NCBI RefSeq assembly: GCF_013337685.1
Contig: NZ_SUQN01000002.1
Span: 310,001 to 374,000, forward strand
Direction of reading: 5' to 3'
Length of the DNA stretch: 64,000 bases
From: Citrobacter gillenii
GTDB taxonomy: Bacteria > Pseudomonadota > Gammaproteobacteria > Enterobacterales > Enterobacteriaceae
Shown: one piece after another, positions 44,464-54,952 of the stretch
Numbering within the stretch: position 1 is the first letter of the stretch
How the letters are laid out: each line of letters starts with the position of its first letter
The notes under the pieces: model-generated
What the model saw: only the letters and a program-made list of their open reading frames with translations
Told to the model about the DNA's origin: nothing
Database searches by the model: none
Made by a program: the position numbers and the translations under genes

Positions 44464-45611
44464 TCCAGGTTGGCATTATTGGCAGCGGGTTTATTGGGCC
44501 TGCGCATATTGAGGCGCTGCGTCGACTGGGGAATGTGCAGGTGGTGGCACTCTGCGACAGTTCGCTGGCGGTGGCTCAGGCGCGGGCCAGTGTGCTACAG
44601 GTGCCTCATGCATATGGCAGTGTGGAAGCGCTGTTGGCGCACCCGGGGCTACAGGTGGTCCACAACTGTACGCCGAATCATCTGCATGCCGACATCAACC
44701 GGCAGATACTGCGTGCTGGACTGCACGTATTTTCTGAAAAACCGCTGTGCATGACCCCCGAAGAGGCCCATGAACTGGTGACGCTGGCGGAGCAGGCGGG
44801 GGTCGTGCACGGCGTGAGTTTTGTCTATCGCCAGTTTGCGATGGTGCAGCAGGCGGCCAGCATGGTACGCAATGGCAGCGTTGGACGTCTGTTTGCCGTG
44901 CAGGGCAGCTATTTACAGGACTGGATGCTGCTGGAGACCGACTACAACTGGCGGGTTGATGCGGCGTTGGGCGGCGGCTCGCGGGCGGTGGCCGATATTG
45001 GCTCGCACTGGTGCGACACGGTGCAGTTTGTCACCGGTAAACGCATTGTTGAGGTGATGGCCGATCTCGCGATCGTCTGGCCCACGCGGAAAGCGGACGC
45101 GGCCGGTGGTGCGACGTTTAATTCGCAGACGGTTGGTCGGCAGTTGGAGGATAAACCGGTGACCACCGAAGACCGCGGGTCGGTGCTGGTGCGGTTTGAC
45201 GACGGCAGCAAAGGCTGCTTTAGCGTCTCGCAGGTTAGCGCCGGGCGCAAAAACCATCTGAGCTTTGAGATTAGCGGCAGCCAGTGCGCGTTGAGTTGGG
45301 ATCAGGAAACGCCGCAGCAACTGTGGGTGGGCCACCGCCAGCAGGCGAACCAGATCCTGACGGACGATCCGGGGCTAATGAATGCCGATGTCGCCGCCAG
45401 CGCGCATTTCCCCGGTGGGCATATTGAGGGCTGGCCGGATGCGTTTAAAAATATGATGCTGCAGTTCTATCAGGCCGTACAGACAGGCCAAATGCCCGCG
45501 CCACAGGCCCGACGTTTTGCCTCGTTCAAGGATGGTGCAGACGTGATGTACGTCATTGATGCGATTATAAAAAGCCATCAACAGCAGCGCTGGGTGTCGG
45601 TACAGCGTTAA
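44460..45611 (+). CDS. Gfo/Idh/MocA-family sugar dehydrogenase
   Basis: A 383-residue NAD(P)-dependent oxidoreductase: N-terminal Rossmann fold (VGIIGSGFIGPAHIEAL), conserved EKP (HVFSEKPLCMTPEEA, catalytic Lys) and the C-terminal domain motif GGGSRAVADIGSHWCDTVQFV with the catalytic-type Asp and His. Enzymes of this family oxidise a sugar hydroxyl, often at C3, or inositol. It is translationally coupled to the TIM-barrel gene. The substrate cannot be read from the sequence. Confidence 0.87.
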   Translation: MIQVGIIGSGFIGPAHIEALRRLGNVQVVALCDSSLAVAQARASVLQVPHAYGSVEALLAHPGLQVVHNCTPNHLHADINRQILRAGLHVFSEKPLCMTPEEAHELVTLAEQAGVVHGVSFVYRQFAMVQQAASMVRNGSVGRLFAVQGSYLQDWMLLETDYNWRVDAALGGGSRAVADIGSHWCDTVQFVTGKRIVEVMADLAIVWPTRKADAAGGATFNSQTVGRQLEDKPVTTEDRGSVLVRFDDGSKGCFSVSQVSAGRKNHLSFEISGSQCALSWDQETPQQLWVGHRQQANQILTDDPGLMNADVAASAHFPGGHIEGWPDAFKNMMLQFYQAVQTGQMPAPQARRFASFKDGADVMYVIDAIIKSHQQQRWVSVQR

Positions 45612-45686
45612 ACCGGTCCGGTTCGCCGGGCGGTGATTTTATGGTAGCCTCAGCACAAAGCGTAAAACGCAGGATGTGTCGTCGTT

Positions 45687-46667
45687 ATGTCTATTCAAAA
45701 AATCGCCCAGCTTGCCGGTGTGTCGGTAGCGACGGTATCACGTGTGCTGAATAACAGTGAGTCCGTCAAGGCCAGAAACCGTGAGCGTGTGCTGCAGGCT
45801 ATTAAGGAAAGTAATTACCAGCCCAACCTGCTGGCTCGTCAACTGCGCACGGCGCGAAGCTCAATGATCCTCGTGATGGTCTCCAACATTGCCAACCCAT
45901 TTTGTGCCGAGGTGGTGAAAGGTATTGAGGAGGAGGCGGAGAAAAATGGTTATCGCATTCTGCTGTGTAATTCTGGTTCCGATACAGCGCGTTCGAAGTC
46001 AGCGCTGAAGCTGCTGTCAGGTAAAATTGTTGACGGCATCATCACCATGGATGCCTTCTCAAAATTACCGGAACTGACCACCCTGATTGGCGATGCTCCG
46101 TGGGTGCAGTGTGCGGAATATGCCGATAAAGGCGCGGTTTCCTGTGTGGGCATTAACGATGTAGACGCCGCGCAGTCGGTGATATCGCATCTGGTAGACA
46201 AGGGCTATCGGCGTATTGCGCTGATCAACCATGACCTGAGCTATAAATACGCCCGTTTGCGTGAACGCGGCTACAAGGCGGCGCTGCATGCGTTATCGCT
46301 GGAGTATCAGGCAGTGGAGTACGCCCGTGAGTTAAGTTCCCGCGCCGGGATCGCGGCGATGGAAAACCTGCTGGCGGCGGAGGTGAAACCCGACGCGGTG
46401 TTTGCGGTATCGGACACGCTGGCAGCCGGTGCGATGCGTGCTATTAGCAACGCCGGGTTACAGATCCCGCAGGATATCGCCGTGGTGGGCTTTGACGGTA
46501 CGGAATTGGCTGAAATGGTCTCCCCACAGCTTTCAACTATTGAGCAACCTTCGCGTGATATTGGCCGCAAGGCGGTGGGGTTATTACTGAATAAAATCGA
46601 TAACCCCGATGCCCCAACAGAAAGGGTGATGATGGACTGGCGCTATATTGCGCGCGCCAGTAGCTAA
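45687..46667 (+). CDS. LacI-family transcriptional repressor
   Basis: A 326-residue LacI/GalR regulator: N-terminal helix-turn-helix (IQKIAQLAGVSVATVSRVLNN), hinge helix (NLLARQLRTA) and a periplasmic-binding-protein-like effector domain ending in DWRYIARASS. It lies 75 bp downstream of the dehydrogenase in the same direction and probably controls the cassette through the two GTAATCGATTAC operators upstream of the permease. The effector is likely the substrate or an intermediate. It converges on ybdG with only 3 bp between stop codons. Confidence 0.9.
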   Translation: MSIQKIAQLAGVSVATVSRVLNNSESVKARNRERVLQAIKESNYQPNLLARQLRTARSSMILVMVSNIANPFCAEVVKGIEEEAEKNGYRILLCNSGSDTARSKSALKLLSGKIVDGIITMDAFSKLPELTTLIGDAPWVQCAEYADKGAVSCVGINDVDAAQSVISHLVDKGYRRIALINHDLSYKYARLRERGYKAALHALSLEYQAVEYARELSSRAGIAAMENLLAAEVKPDAVFAVSDTLAAGAMRAISNAGLQIPQDIAVVGFDGTELAEMVSPQLSTIEQPSRDIGRKAVGLLLNKIDNPDAPTERVMMDWRYIARASS

Positions 46668-46670
46668 AGA

Positions 46671-47924
<1,254 letters not shown>

Positions 47925-47979
47925 TTAATAAACAGCGGTCTATGATGACCGCTGTGTGGAGGTTATGCAAATGTGAGGA

Positions 47980-48633
47980 TCAGACTTCCGTCAGGGTAGT
48001 TTCCTGCGGCAGACGTGATTTTGGCAGCGCGGCGTTGAAGTCTTCTACGCTGTGGTGGCCCACCGGGACAATAACCACGCTGGTGAATCCTTTATCTTGC
48101 AGACCAAATTCTGCATCGAGAACCGCGGCATCAAAGCCTTCGATGGGTACCGCATCGAGATCCATTGCCGCCACGCCTAACAGGAAGTTACCGACGTTCA
48201 GGTACACCTGTTTTGCCATCCAGTGCGCATCATCTTTGAGCTCTTTGCGGTGCAGATCGGCAAAGAAGGTTCGGCCTTTGTGGTTGGCGGCTTTGGCTTC
48301 CGGCGTGGCGAAACGACCATCGACTTCTTCTTGATCCACTACACGTTCCAGCCAAGCATCGTCCATCGCTGTTTTGGCGCAGAACACCACGACGTGGGAC
48401 GCATCGAGGATTTTACGTTCGTTGAACACAAAACCGCCGGCGGCGGCTTTGGCTACGCGCGCTTTGCCTTCGTCAGTGCTGGCCACGATAAAATGCCACG
48501 GCTGCGAGTTGGTGCTGGACGGACTGAACTGCAGCAGCGTTTTTAATTTTTCTGCCTGCTCAGCGGTCAGTTTTTTGGTCGGATCGAATGCCTTGGTGGA
48601 GTAGCGTTTTAAGGCGACAGAAACAATATCCAT
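47980..48633 (-). CDS. nfsB: Oxygen-insensitive NAD(P)H nitroreductase NfsB
   Basis: A 217-residue FMN-dependent nitroreductase, the same length as E. coli NfsB (NfnB, dihydropteridine reductase). N-terminal [16 protein letters not shown] binds [18 protein letters not shown] is the family signature, and the protein ends [12 protein letters not shown]. It reduces nitroaromatics and quinones in the cytosol by two-electron steps. The start follows CAGGAG. In E. coli it belongs to the MarA/SoxS regulon; ramA, encoded 2.4 kb away, is a related activator. Confidence 0.96.
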   Translation of the reverse strand: MDIVSVALKRYSTKAFDPTKKLTAEQAEKLKTLLQFSPSSTNSQPWHFIVASTDEGKARVAKAAAGGFVFNERKILDASHVVVFCAKTAMDDAWLERVVDQEEVDGRFATPEAKAANHKGRTFFADLHRKELKDDAHWMAKQVYLNVGNFLLGVAAMDLDAVPIEGFDAAVLDAEFGLQDKGFTSVVIVPVGHHSVEDFNAALPKSRLPQETTLTEV

Positions 48634-48752
48634 AAAAACTCCTGGTCGTTTTTCTTACCCTGCGGGTGCGTTTTGTTTCAGCAGGGTACAGGGAAAGCGG
48701 CAAAAAGATAAGACAGAAAAAGGCATAAACACTTATCGGGGTTAGCGATAAA

Positions 48753-49121
48753 TCAGACGGGACGCAGGCGTTTTTGTTCCCGCTTAGGTAGGCCGTCCAC
48801 CACCCGATGCCACGAGTCGTTCACCAGGTCTGCCAGTAAGGACTCGGTAATATCGTCACCGGGATAAACTGAAATCCAGTGCTTTTTATTCATGTGGTAA
48901 CCGGGTTCGATACTGGGGTAGATCTGCTGATTGAGCAGCGACTTTTGCGGGTCTGACTTCAGGTTGACCAGCGGGCGTCCGTGATGCTCTGAGACCAGCA
49001 TAAAAATCTTGCCGCCGACCTTAAAGACGTCGTATTCCGGGCCAAACGGCCAGCAGTGTTCGGTAAACGGCAGTTCAAGCGCAAGGCGTTTTGCGCACGC
49101 ATGTAATGTCTGACCGTCCAT
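48753..49121 (-). CDS. ybdF: YbdF, MmcQ/YjbR-family DNA-binding-like protein
   Basis: A 122-residue protein of the MmcQ/YjbR (DUF419) family with the typical ending [17 protein letters not shown] and [14 protein letters not shown]. It closely matches E. coli YbdF in length and sequence as I recall it. The fold resembles a CyaY-like domain with DNA-binding potential; the function is unknown. The start codon overlaps the ramR stop by one base (TAATG), so it is probably translated from the ramR transcript. Confidence 0.85.
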   Translation of the reverse strand: MDGQTLHACAKRLALELPFTEHCWPFGPEYDVFKVGGKIFMLVSEHHGRPLVNLKSDPQKSLLNQQIYPSIEPGYHMNKKHWISVYPGDDITESLLADLVNDSWHRVVDGLPKREQKRLRPV

Positions 49122-49702
49122 TATTTTTCCTCGCGGGTGAGGGCGCGCCACATGGTTTCAAACCCCATGGCAATGTATTCATCGGCGCGGGCAGGGGTGC
49201 GGGTAGCAAATTCCATTGTGGTTTCAGCCAGTGACAGGAAAAACGCGTCACCAAAGGCGCGATACTCGTCGGACATAAACTCCGGGCGCACCGAGCGATG
49301 ACAAAAATCACGCAGTTCGGGGAACATATCCTCAGCCCGTTGCTCGGTTTCTTTGGTGATTTTCTCGCTGACGGCAAGCTGACGGATGGCGCGATGTCCG
49401 GCGGTGTGATGCAGGCCCCAGCTAATGTAGCTATTCCAGATGAAGTGAATCATGGTTTTGGCATCGGTCACTGAACGGTCCAGGTTAGCCATCATTGACT
49501 GGCACATATCGTGCTTTAAATGGAGGTAAAGTTCGTTGATGAGGTCATCTTTTGTCGCGAAATAGCGAAATAAAGTTCCCTCAGCAACGCCTGCATTGCG
49601 GGCAATGACGGCGGTAGAGGCCGCAATGCCGGACTGCGCAAATGCTATGGTTGCTGCTTCCAGTAATGCCAATTTTTTATCTTCACTCTTCGGACGAGCC
49701 AC
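49121..49702 (-). CDS. ramR: TetR-family repressor RamR
   Basis: A 193-residue TetR regulator: N-terminal helix-turn-helix ([37 protein letters not shown]) and a ligand-binding C-terminal domain. In Salmonella and Klebsiella RamR represses ramA, and loss of RamR raises AcrAB-TolC expression and multidrug resistance; bile salts and dyes are ligands. The operator lies in the 189-bp gap to romA. The frame is intact, so RamR should be functional. ybdF is coupled downstream. Confidence 0.93.
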   Translation of the reverse strand: MARPKSEDKKLALLEAATIAFAQSGIAASTAVIARNAGVAEGTLFRYFATKDDLINELYLHLKHDMCQSMMANLDRSVTDAKTMIHFIWNSYISWGLHHTAGHRAIRQLAVSEKITKETEQRAEDMFPELRDFCHRSVRPEFMSDEYRAFGDAFFLSLAETTMEFATRTPARADEYIAMGFETMWRALTREEK

Positions 49703-49817
49703 TACACTTTACCCTTAAGCCTGTTAAAAACACGATTGAATCACGGCCTTCGCAGCACCGCAACGGTGAATGTCAAAGATTGAAAATCATCTTGACGGCG
49801 AACTTGCGATTTCTATA

Positions 49818-49837
49818 ATGAGTGCTTACTCACTCAT
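49818..49837. promoter_or_regulatory. RamR operator
   Basis: Perfect inverted repeat ATGAGTG-N6-CACTCAT in the ramR-romA gap, the form recognised by RamR. It would control the romA-ramA transcript and possibly ramR itself. Confidence 0.85.
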
Positions 49838-49891
49838 AATCAAGAGTCAGTCGCGCAAACCAGCGGAAAGGGGCGCGTTTAAGGTCAGGAT

Positions 49892-51004
49892 ATGAGGCGT
49901 CTCACCGTTTGTGTGGTTGTTATTATGCTCATTGCTGCAGCTGCAAGTTTACCGTTTGTACTCAATGCCGGATTCGGTCAGGCGCCGCAAGGGGCACAAC
50001 TGAGTGAGGTTGAACAGTCACCACACTACCGTGACGGACAGTTTCATAATCAGGTGCCCACGCTGGGTTACACCGGCAACAAAAGCATGCTGGCAGCCTG
50101 GTGGGAATTTCTGGTCGCGAAGCGCGAAAATGCCCGCCCTGCGCAACCATTGCCGCTGGTGGCAACCGAACTCGCGCGTCTGTCACCGCAGCAGGATACT
50201 CTCGTCTGGCTGGGTCATTCCTCGTGGTATTTGCAGCTGGCGGGTCAACGCATTCTGATCGACCCGGTATTGAGCAACTACGCTGCGCCGTTTTCATTTC
50301 TGAATAAAGCCTTTGTCGGGGAGTATCCGTGGACGGCTCAAAACATGCCCGAAATCGATCTGCTCATCATCTCGCACGACCACTATGACCATCTGGATCT
50401 TGCCACCATAAAGGCGTTGATGCCGAAGATTAAGCGGGTGATTACGCCGCTTGGCGTCGGGTCGCATCTGCGGTACTGGGGAATGAACAGCGAGATAATT
50501 GAAGAGCGGGACTGGAATCAGTCCGTCAGAGTGACGGACTCACTGATTGTGCATGTCCTGCCGGCACGGCATTTTTCAGGGCGCGGCATCAAGCGTAACC
50601 AGACCCTGTGGGCCAGCTTTATGTTGGAAACGCCAGAGCAAAATATTTATTACAGTGGAGACTCCGGCTACGGGCCGCATTTTAAAGCGATTGGCGAACA
50701 GTTCGGCACGGTCGATGTGGCGATTATGGAGAACGGTCAATATGACCAGGACTGGAAGTTCATTCATATGATGCCGGAAGAGACCGCGCAGGCATCCGCC
50801 GATCTCCATGCCAAAGCCGTTGTGCCCGGTCATGCCGGTCGTTTTGTACTGGCGAAACATAGCTGGGACGATCCCTACAAGCGTCTGGCGCTGGCCAGCC
50901 GTCTCAAAGATTACCGTCTGCTGACGCCGATGCTGGGTGAGCCGGTAGTACTGTCCGAACCGGACCAACCGTTCACGGCCTGGTGGCAGCCAGCGGCTCA
51001 ATGA
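49892..51004 (+). CDS. romA: Metallo-beta-lactamase-fold protein RomA
   Basis: A 370-residue MBL-fold protein of the NAPE-PLD-like/UlaG-like class, with an N-terminal signal or membrane anchor (about 1-28). Metal motif HDHYDHLDL near residue 164; other candidate ligands in LPARHFSGRG, YYSGDSGYG and VVPGHAGRF. romA was first described in Enterobacter as reducing outer-membrane porin expression when overexpressed. It sits between ramR and ramA in the Klebsiella/Enterobacter/Citrobacter arrangement. The start follows CAGGA. The substrate is unknown. Confidence 0.87.
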   Translation: MRRLTVCVVVIMLIAAAASLPFVLNAGFGQAPQGAQLSEVEQSPHYRDGQFHNQVPTLGYTGNKSMLAAWWEFLVAKRENARPAQPLPLVATELARLSPQQDTLVWLGHSSWYLQLAGQRILIDPVLSNYAAPFSFLNKAFVGEYPWTAQNMPEIDLLIISHDHYDHLDLATIKALMPKIKRVITPLGVGSHLRYWGMNSEIIEERDWNQSVRVTDSLIVHVLPARHFSGRGIKRNQTLWASFMLETPEQNIYYSGDSGYGPHFKAIGEQFGTVDVAIMENGQYDQDWKFIHMMPEETAQASADLHAKAVVPGHAGRFVLAKHSWDDPYKRLALASRLKDYRLLTPMLGEPVVLSEPDQPFTAWWQPAAQ

Positions 51005-51020
51005 AAAAAGGGAGATAACG

Positions 51021-51362
51021 ATGACGATTTCTGCACAAGTTATCGAGACGATTGTCGAATGGATTGATGATAATTTGAATCAACCATTGCGCATTGATGA
51101 TATTGCCCGCCACGCGGGATATTCAAAATGGCATCTGCAGCGTCTGTTTATGCAGTATAAAGGCGAGAGCCTTGGGCGCTACATTCGCGAGCGTAAGCTG
51201 CTGCTGGCGGCGCGTGATTTGCGTGATACCGACCAGAAAGTGTACGATATCTGCCTGAAGTACGGCTTCGATTCGCAACAAACCTTTACGCGTATCTTCA
51301 CCCGTACGTTCAGCCAGCCACCTGGGGCGTACCGCAAAGAAAACCACAGCCGTACGCATTAA
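51021..51362 (+). CDS. ramA: AraC/XylS-family multidrug resistance activator RamA
   Basis: A 113-residue small activator of the MarA/SoxS/Rob group, consisting only of two helix-turn-helix motifs (RIDDIARHAGYSKWHLQRLF and VYDICLKYGFDSQQTFTRIF). It is nearly identical to Salmonella/Klebsiella RamA as I recall them and the same length. It activates acrAB, tolC and micF through marbox sites. It is 16 bp downstream of romA and under RamR control. The ribosome binding site is GGGAGATAACG. Confidence 0.96.
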   Translation: MTISAQVIETIVEWIDDNLNQPLRIDDIARHAGYSKWHLQRLFMQYKGESLGRYIRERKLLLAARDLRDTDQKVYDICLKYGFDSQQTFTRIFTRTFSQPPGAYRKENHSRTH

Positions 51363-51410
51363 CGACGAAAGGTTCTCGCGGGGCTAATCCGCCAGCGAGA
51401 ACCAGCGTCG
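51363..51410. terminator. Hairpin between convergent ramA and ybdJ
   Basis: Inverted repeat GGTTCTCGC (51371-51379) / GCGAGAACC (51395-51403), extended outside by CGACG / CGTCG. It overlaps the end of ybdJ. There is no clear T run. Confidence 0.45.
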
Positions 51411-51632
51411 CCAGATAAAACGCAGAATAAAATACTCAATCACCCCAAGCAGTAAAAACCACAAGCAAAATAGCAACGTATAAAACTGGTTAAGATCCAT
51501 CAAATGTAAAGTGGCGACGAGTTTTTGCGCCAGCACCAGGCCAAGCGAAGGCGCGGGCAGCAGCAGGCAGGACAGAAAGGCCAACAGCAGGATCCCGGCG
51601 GCGGTCATCAGTGATTCAAGCGGGTGTTTCAT
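51384..51632 (-). CDS. ybdJ: Small inner-membrane protein YbdJ (DUF1158)
   Basis: An 82-residue membrane protein with two hydrophobic segments (about 10-30 and 48-70) and a charged C-terminus FIWRRWFSLAD. It closely matches E. coli YbdJ. The function is unknown. It lies 66 bp downstream of ybdK in the same direction, as in E. coli. Confidence 0.88.
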   Translation of the reverse strand: MKHPLESLMTAAGILLLAFLSCLLLPAPSLGLVLAQKLVATLHLMDLNQFYTLLFCLWFLLLGVIEYFILRFIWRRWFSLAD

Positions 51633-51698
51633 AACATTGTTAAACTTGAGTTAAAAGGCCATTGTCCGGGATCTCCCGTGCTAACGCAAACCCCTCGC

Positions 51699-52817
51699 TT
51701 AACGCCCCGCCCAGATCTCACAATGTTTTTTCACCAGTCCGCTTAGCGATCCGCCATCGGCCACAAAATCACGCATGCGCTGTGCTTCGTTGTGCCCATT
51801 TTTTACCTGCTGGTGTAAGGCGTCAATGGCACTGGCGGCACCCACTTTATCCGCCGAGGGGGCGACAAGCTCCAGCAATCGAAGTGTGTCATCCGCCAGT
51901 CGGTGATGAGTGCCGGTATGCACGTCGGTAACGATCCCCTCCAGACCAAAGCGGCAGGCCTGAAAACGGTTAAATTTATACAGCAGGTAATCACGCTCCT
52001 GATGTTTGAAGGGACGCTCTTTCAACAACCAGTGGGCCGTAGCCTGAATGAGCCCGGCCATGTTGATCGCATGCTCGAGGGTGAGCGGGGTGTCCATTAC
52101 GCGAACTTCTACCGTGCCAAAGTGCGGACTGGGGCGGATGTCCCAGTGCAAATCCTTAATGCTGTCAACGAGGCTGGTGTAGGCCAGTCGACGAAATAAT
52201 CCCTCAAACTCCTGCCAGTTGTTAACCCACGGCATCGGACCGTTATCGGGAAATCCTGAGAAGATATTGAGTCGAGCACAGGCAAATCGCGTATCGGCTT
52301 CTTGCATATACGGTGAGGCGGCAGAGAGCGCAATAAAATGCGGCACAAAGCGTGACAGGCCGTGCAGCAGGTAAATGGCGTCGTCGCCGTGGGTACAACC
52401 TATGTGAACATGCTGGCCAAACACCGTTGCCTGCTGGATGAGATAACCAAAGTTCTCCAGGTTGCGCCGGTAGCGCTCGTCATCGCACACCTCCTGACGC
52501 CGCCATGTCTGAAACGGGTGCGTGCCGCCGCCGCAGATGTCGAGGTGATACTCCGCCGCGGTCTGCAGGATTATCTGCTGCATGGCGGAAAACTCTGCTG
52601 CCGCTTGATCAATATTACGACAGACGCCGGTTGCCATCTCCAGCATACTTTCGGTGATATCGTGCTTCACTTCTCCGGCGGTGAGCTGCGGTTTTACGGT
52701 GTCAATCAGTCGGGAAGAGTCCTGGCTCAGGTCATAGCCTGGCGGATTAACCACCTGCATTTCCAGCTCAATGCCCAATGTAAACGGTTCGGAGACATGA
52801 AAGTCGGGTAGTGACAT
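51699..52817 (-). CDS. ybdK: Weak glutamate-cysteine ligase / carboxylate-amine ligase YbdK
   Basis: A 372-residue ATP-dependent carboxylate-amine ligase of the GCS2 family, the length of E. coli YbdK. Signatures: [14 protein letters not shown] near the N-terminus (substrate/metal Glu residues), [13 protein letters not shown], and HVHIGC in the middle. E. coli YbdK has weak gamma-glutamylcysteine ligase activity; its natural substrate is uncertain. The start follows GAGGGAACG. Cytoplasmic. Confidence 0.95.
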   Translation of the reverse strand: MSLPDFHVSEPFTLGIELEMQVVNPPGYDLSQDSSRLIDTVKPQLTAGEVKHDITESMLEMATGVCRNIDQAAAEFSAMQQIILQTAAEYHLDICGGGTHPFQTWRRQEVCDDERYRRNLENFGYLIQQATVFGQHVHIGCTHGDDAIYLLHGLSRFVPHFIALSAASPYMQEADTRFACARLNIFSGFPDNGPMPWVNNWQEFEGLFRRLAYTSLVDSIKDLHWDIRPSPHFGTVEVRVMDTPLTLEHAINMAGLIQATAHWLLKERPFKHQERDYLLYKFNRFQACRFGLEGIVTDVHTGTHHRLADDTLRLLELVAPSADKVGAASAIDALHQQVKNGHNEAQRMRDFVADGGSLSGLVKKHCEIWAGR

Positions 52818-52848
52818 AGCGTTCCCTCGAGCGTTGATTTTTAATCAG

Positions 52849-52977
52849 TATTTACTCGTCGTCTTTCGAGCCGCAGGTGCGTTGACAGCGCTTGCTCATC
52901 CTGGTCACTTACTTTAGTAAGCTCCCAGGAATTTGCAGTCTTGTCGCCTTCCTGCAACTCGAAATCCTTAGAGTATA
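52849..52977. repeat. ERIC (intergenic repeat unit) element
   Basis: A region of about 129 bp with the central palindrome of ERIC elements (GGTCACTTACTTTAGTAAGCTCC) and matching outer arms, TTTCGAGCCGCAGG on the left and CCTGCAACTCGAAA on the right. This fits the usual 127-bp length. It sits between ybdK and the acetyltransferase gene, where E. coli K-12 carries hokE. Confidence 0.85.
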
Positions 52978-53084
52978 GAAGGACTGGCGGTTTTCCGTAC
53001 GATAAGGGAAATCCACATCCTGCGCTTTGAACGCAAAATGACAGGTGCTATAACTGTTTTTTGCTTTCACAACGGGGGTGAGCA

Positions 53085-53789
53085 GTGCCGGAAATTAATC
53101 TGTATGGACAGACGGTAGGCGATGTCCTGCCGGACTGGAATGGGGCGTCAGTGCTGCCTCGGGTTGTACTGGAGGGTCGTTATTGCCGTCTTGAGGTGCT
53201 GGATGCAGACCGCCATGCCGCCGATTTATTTGACGCCTATGCGCAAGCGCCGGACGAACGTGACTGGACCTGGCTTGCCAGCGAGCGGCCGACGAGCGTT
53301 GCGGCAGCGGCCCACTGGGTGAAGGGAAAATCTACTGACGCCGGGCTGGTTCCCTACGCGGTTATCGATTTGCGCTCGGGGCGCGCCGTCGGGCTGGTGT
53401 GCTTTATGGCGATGGACCGCGAGAACGGCTCGGTCGAAATTGGTCATGTAACCTGGTCGCCGCGGATGAAAAATACGGTGCTGGGGACGGAAACCGTCTG
53501 GCTGCTGCTGCGTCAGGCATTTGCCCTCGGGTATCGTCGTGTGGAGTGGAAATGTGACTCGCTGAACGATGCGTCGAGACGGGCGGCAGAACGCTTAGGT
53601 TTTGTTTTTGAAGGACGTTTTCGCCAAAAAATTGTGCGCAAGGGCCGTAACCGCGACAGCGACTGGCTATCGATGATTGACGGTGAATGGCCACAACGTG
53701 ATGCCGTTTTACAACGCTGGCTGGCCGCGGAAAACTTTGATGCGCAGGGTCAGCAGCGTCAGTCGCTGGCTGCGTGTCGGCAGGGATAA
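53085..53789 (+). CDS. GNAT-family N-acetyltransferase (RimL-like)
   Basis: A 234-residue GNAT protein of the RimJ/RimL type (acetyltransferase core about 26-195). The acyl-CoA region is degenerate: the segment around VTWSPRMKNTVLGTETVWLLLRQAF aligns with motif A, and LNDASRRAAERLGFVFEGRFRQ with motif B, the hallmark of RimL-like enzymes. The substrate is not evident; N-terminal amino groups or small amines are common in the family. A GTG start follows GGGGGTGA. It may be horizontally placed, as it is absent from the E. coli K-12 order here. Confidence 0.8.
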   Translation: MPEINLYGQTVGDVLPDWNGASVLPRVVLEGRYCRLEVLDADRHAADLFDAYAQAPDERDWTWLASERPTSVAAAAHWVKGKSTDAGLVPYAVIDLRSGRAVGLVCFMAMDRENGSVEIGHVTWSPRMKNTVLGTETVWLLLRQAFALGYRRVEWKCDSLNDASRRAAERLGFVFEGRFRQKIVRKGRNRDSDWLSMIDGEWPQRDAVLQRWLAAENFDAQGQQRQSLAACRQG

Positions 53790-53872
53790 CGCCGTCATCC
53801 GCCATAACCGTTCAGACAGATTATTAGCAACGGCTATACTCTTTCGCGAAACGGTTCAACGGAGAACGTACC

Positions 53873-54952
53873 ATGAAATCAGGTAGCCGATTCGGGTTAT
53901 CCGGCAAGGCCTTAGTTCAACCCGCCGCAGTCGCCATGGCGGCGAGTCTTTTCAGCGCAGCGGTCAGCGCTGACGCGTTGCAGGAGCAGCAACAGCGCTA
54001 TCAGCAACGCTGGCAACAGGAACATGGCCCGCTGACGCAAGCCCCGCCAGCACCTCTGGCGGCATTTCTCGCTGCCCAACCCGCTACGGATAAACCGGTT
54101 TACGACACGCTCAGTTCGCGAGCAGGATTAGCGGCGCTGACCAAAGCCAACGTCACCACTTCCGACCCCATGGCAGCGGTCATCAATGATGAAGTGGATA
54201 CCGGGGAGCGTCGCATCCCGGTACGTATTTATCGTCCGTCATTAGCCGGTTCGCCAGCGGTGTTGGTGTTTATTCACGGCGGCGGACACCTGAGTGGGTC
54301 AGTGGAGGTCTACGATCCCGTAGCCCGGCATCTGGCGACGGCAACCGGCAACACGGTGGTGTCGGTCGACTATCGGCGGTCACCGGAAAACCCGTATCCG
54401 GCAGGTCTCTCCGATGCTAAAGCCGTGGTCGAAAATGTCTATTCATTGCTCGAGCGTCAGCACATTCCCTATCAGCGTCAACTGACCCTGGTCGGTGACA
54501 GCGGTGGCGGTGCTTTCAGCGCAACGCTCGCCGCGTCGCTTTCCCGTCATCAGCCGGGGCTGATTAATCGGCTGGTGCTGATCTACCCGAGTCTGGATTA
54601 CACGTTAGGCTGGCCGTCCGTGAAGGAAAATGGCACAGGGAAACTGCTCGATGAAAGCAAAATACGCTGGTACTTCCAGCAGTATTTCCAGAATGATGAA
54701 GATCGTAAACTGGCATCGCCGCTCTATTTTCCATTGCGTAAAGATTTTCCGGCCACATTACTCTTTAGCGGCGGGCTGGATCCGTTGCGCGATGAGGACT
54801 TTGCCTTTGTTGCCAAACTGCAAGCTGAGGGCATTCCCGTACAGCACGTTCACTTTCCGGGGATGACTCATGCCTATTTGATGCTGGAAGATAAAGTCCC
54901 GCAGGAAGCACAGGCCACGTATCAGGCGATTGGTGAGTTTGTTAAAAAGTAG
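53873..54952 (+). CDS. Exported alpha/beta hydrolase (HSL-type esterase)
   Basis: A 359-residue hormone-sensitive-lipase-family esterase with an N-terminal signal peptide (hydrophobic AVAMAASLFSAAVSADA, cleaved near 38) and a Gln-rich helix after it. Catalytic elements: oxyanion motif HGGGHLSGS (about 137-145), nucleophile Ser in VGDSGGGAFS (about 207), acid Asp in GGLDPLRDED and His in PGMTHAYLM. It is probably periplasmic and acts on acyl or acetyl esters; the natural substrate is unknown. Its 3' end overlaps the convergent entD gene by 11 bp. Confidence 0.85.
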   Translation: MKSGSRFGLSGKALVQPAAVAMAASLFSAAVSADALQEQQQRYQQRWQQEHGPLTQAPPAPLAAFLAAQPATDKPVYDTLSSRAGLAALTKANVTTSDPMAAVINDEVDTGERRIPVRIYRPSLAGSPAVLVFIHGGGHLSGSVEVYDPVARHLATATGNTVVSVDYRRSPENPYPAGLSDAKAVVENVYSLLERQHIPYQRQLTLVGDSGGGAFSATLAASLSRHQPGLINRLVLIYPSLDYTLGWPSVKENGTGKLLDESKIRWYFQQYFQNDEDRKLASPLYFPLRKDFPATLLFSGGLDPLRDEDFAFVAKLQAEGIPVQHVHFPGMTHAYLMLEDKVPQEAQATYQAIGEFVKK

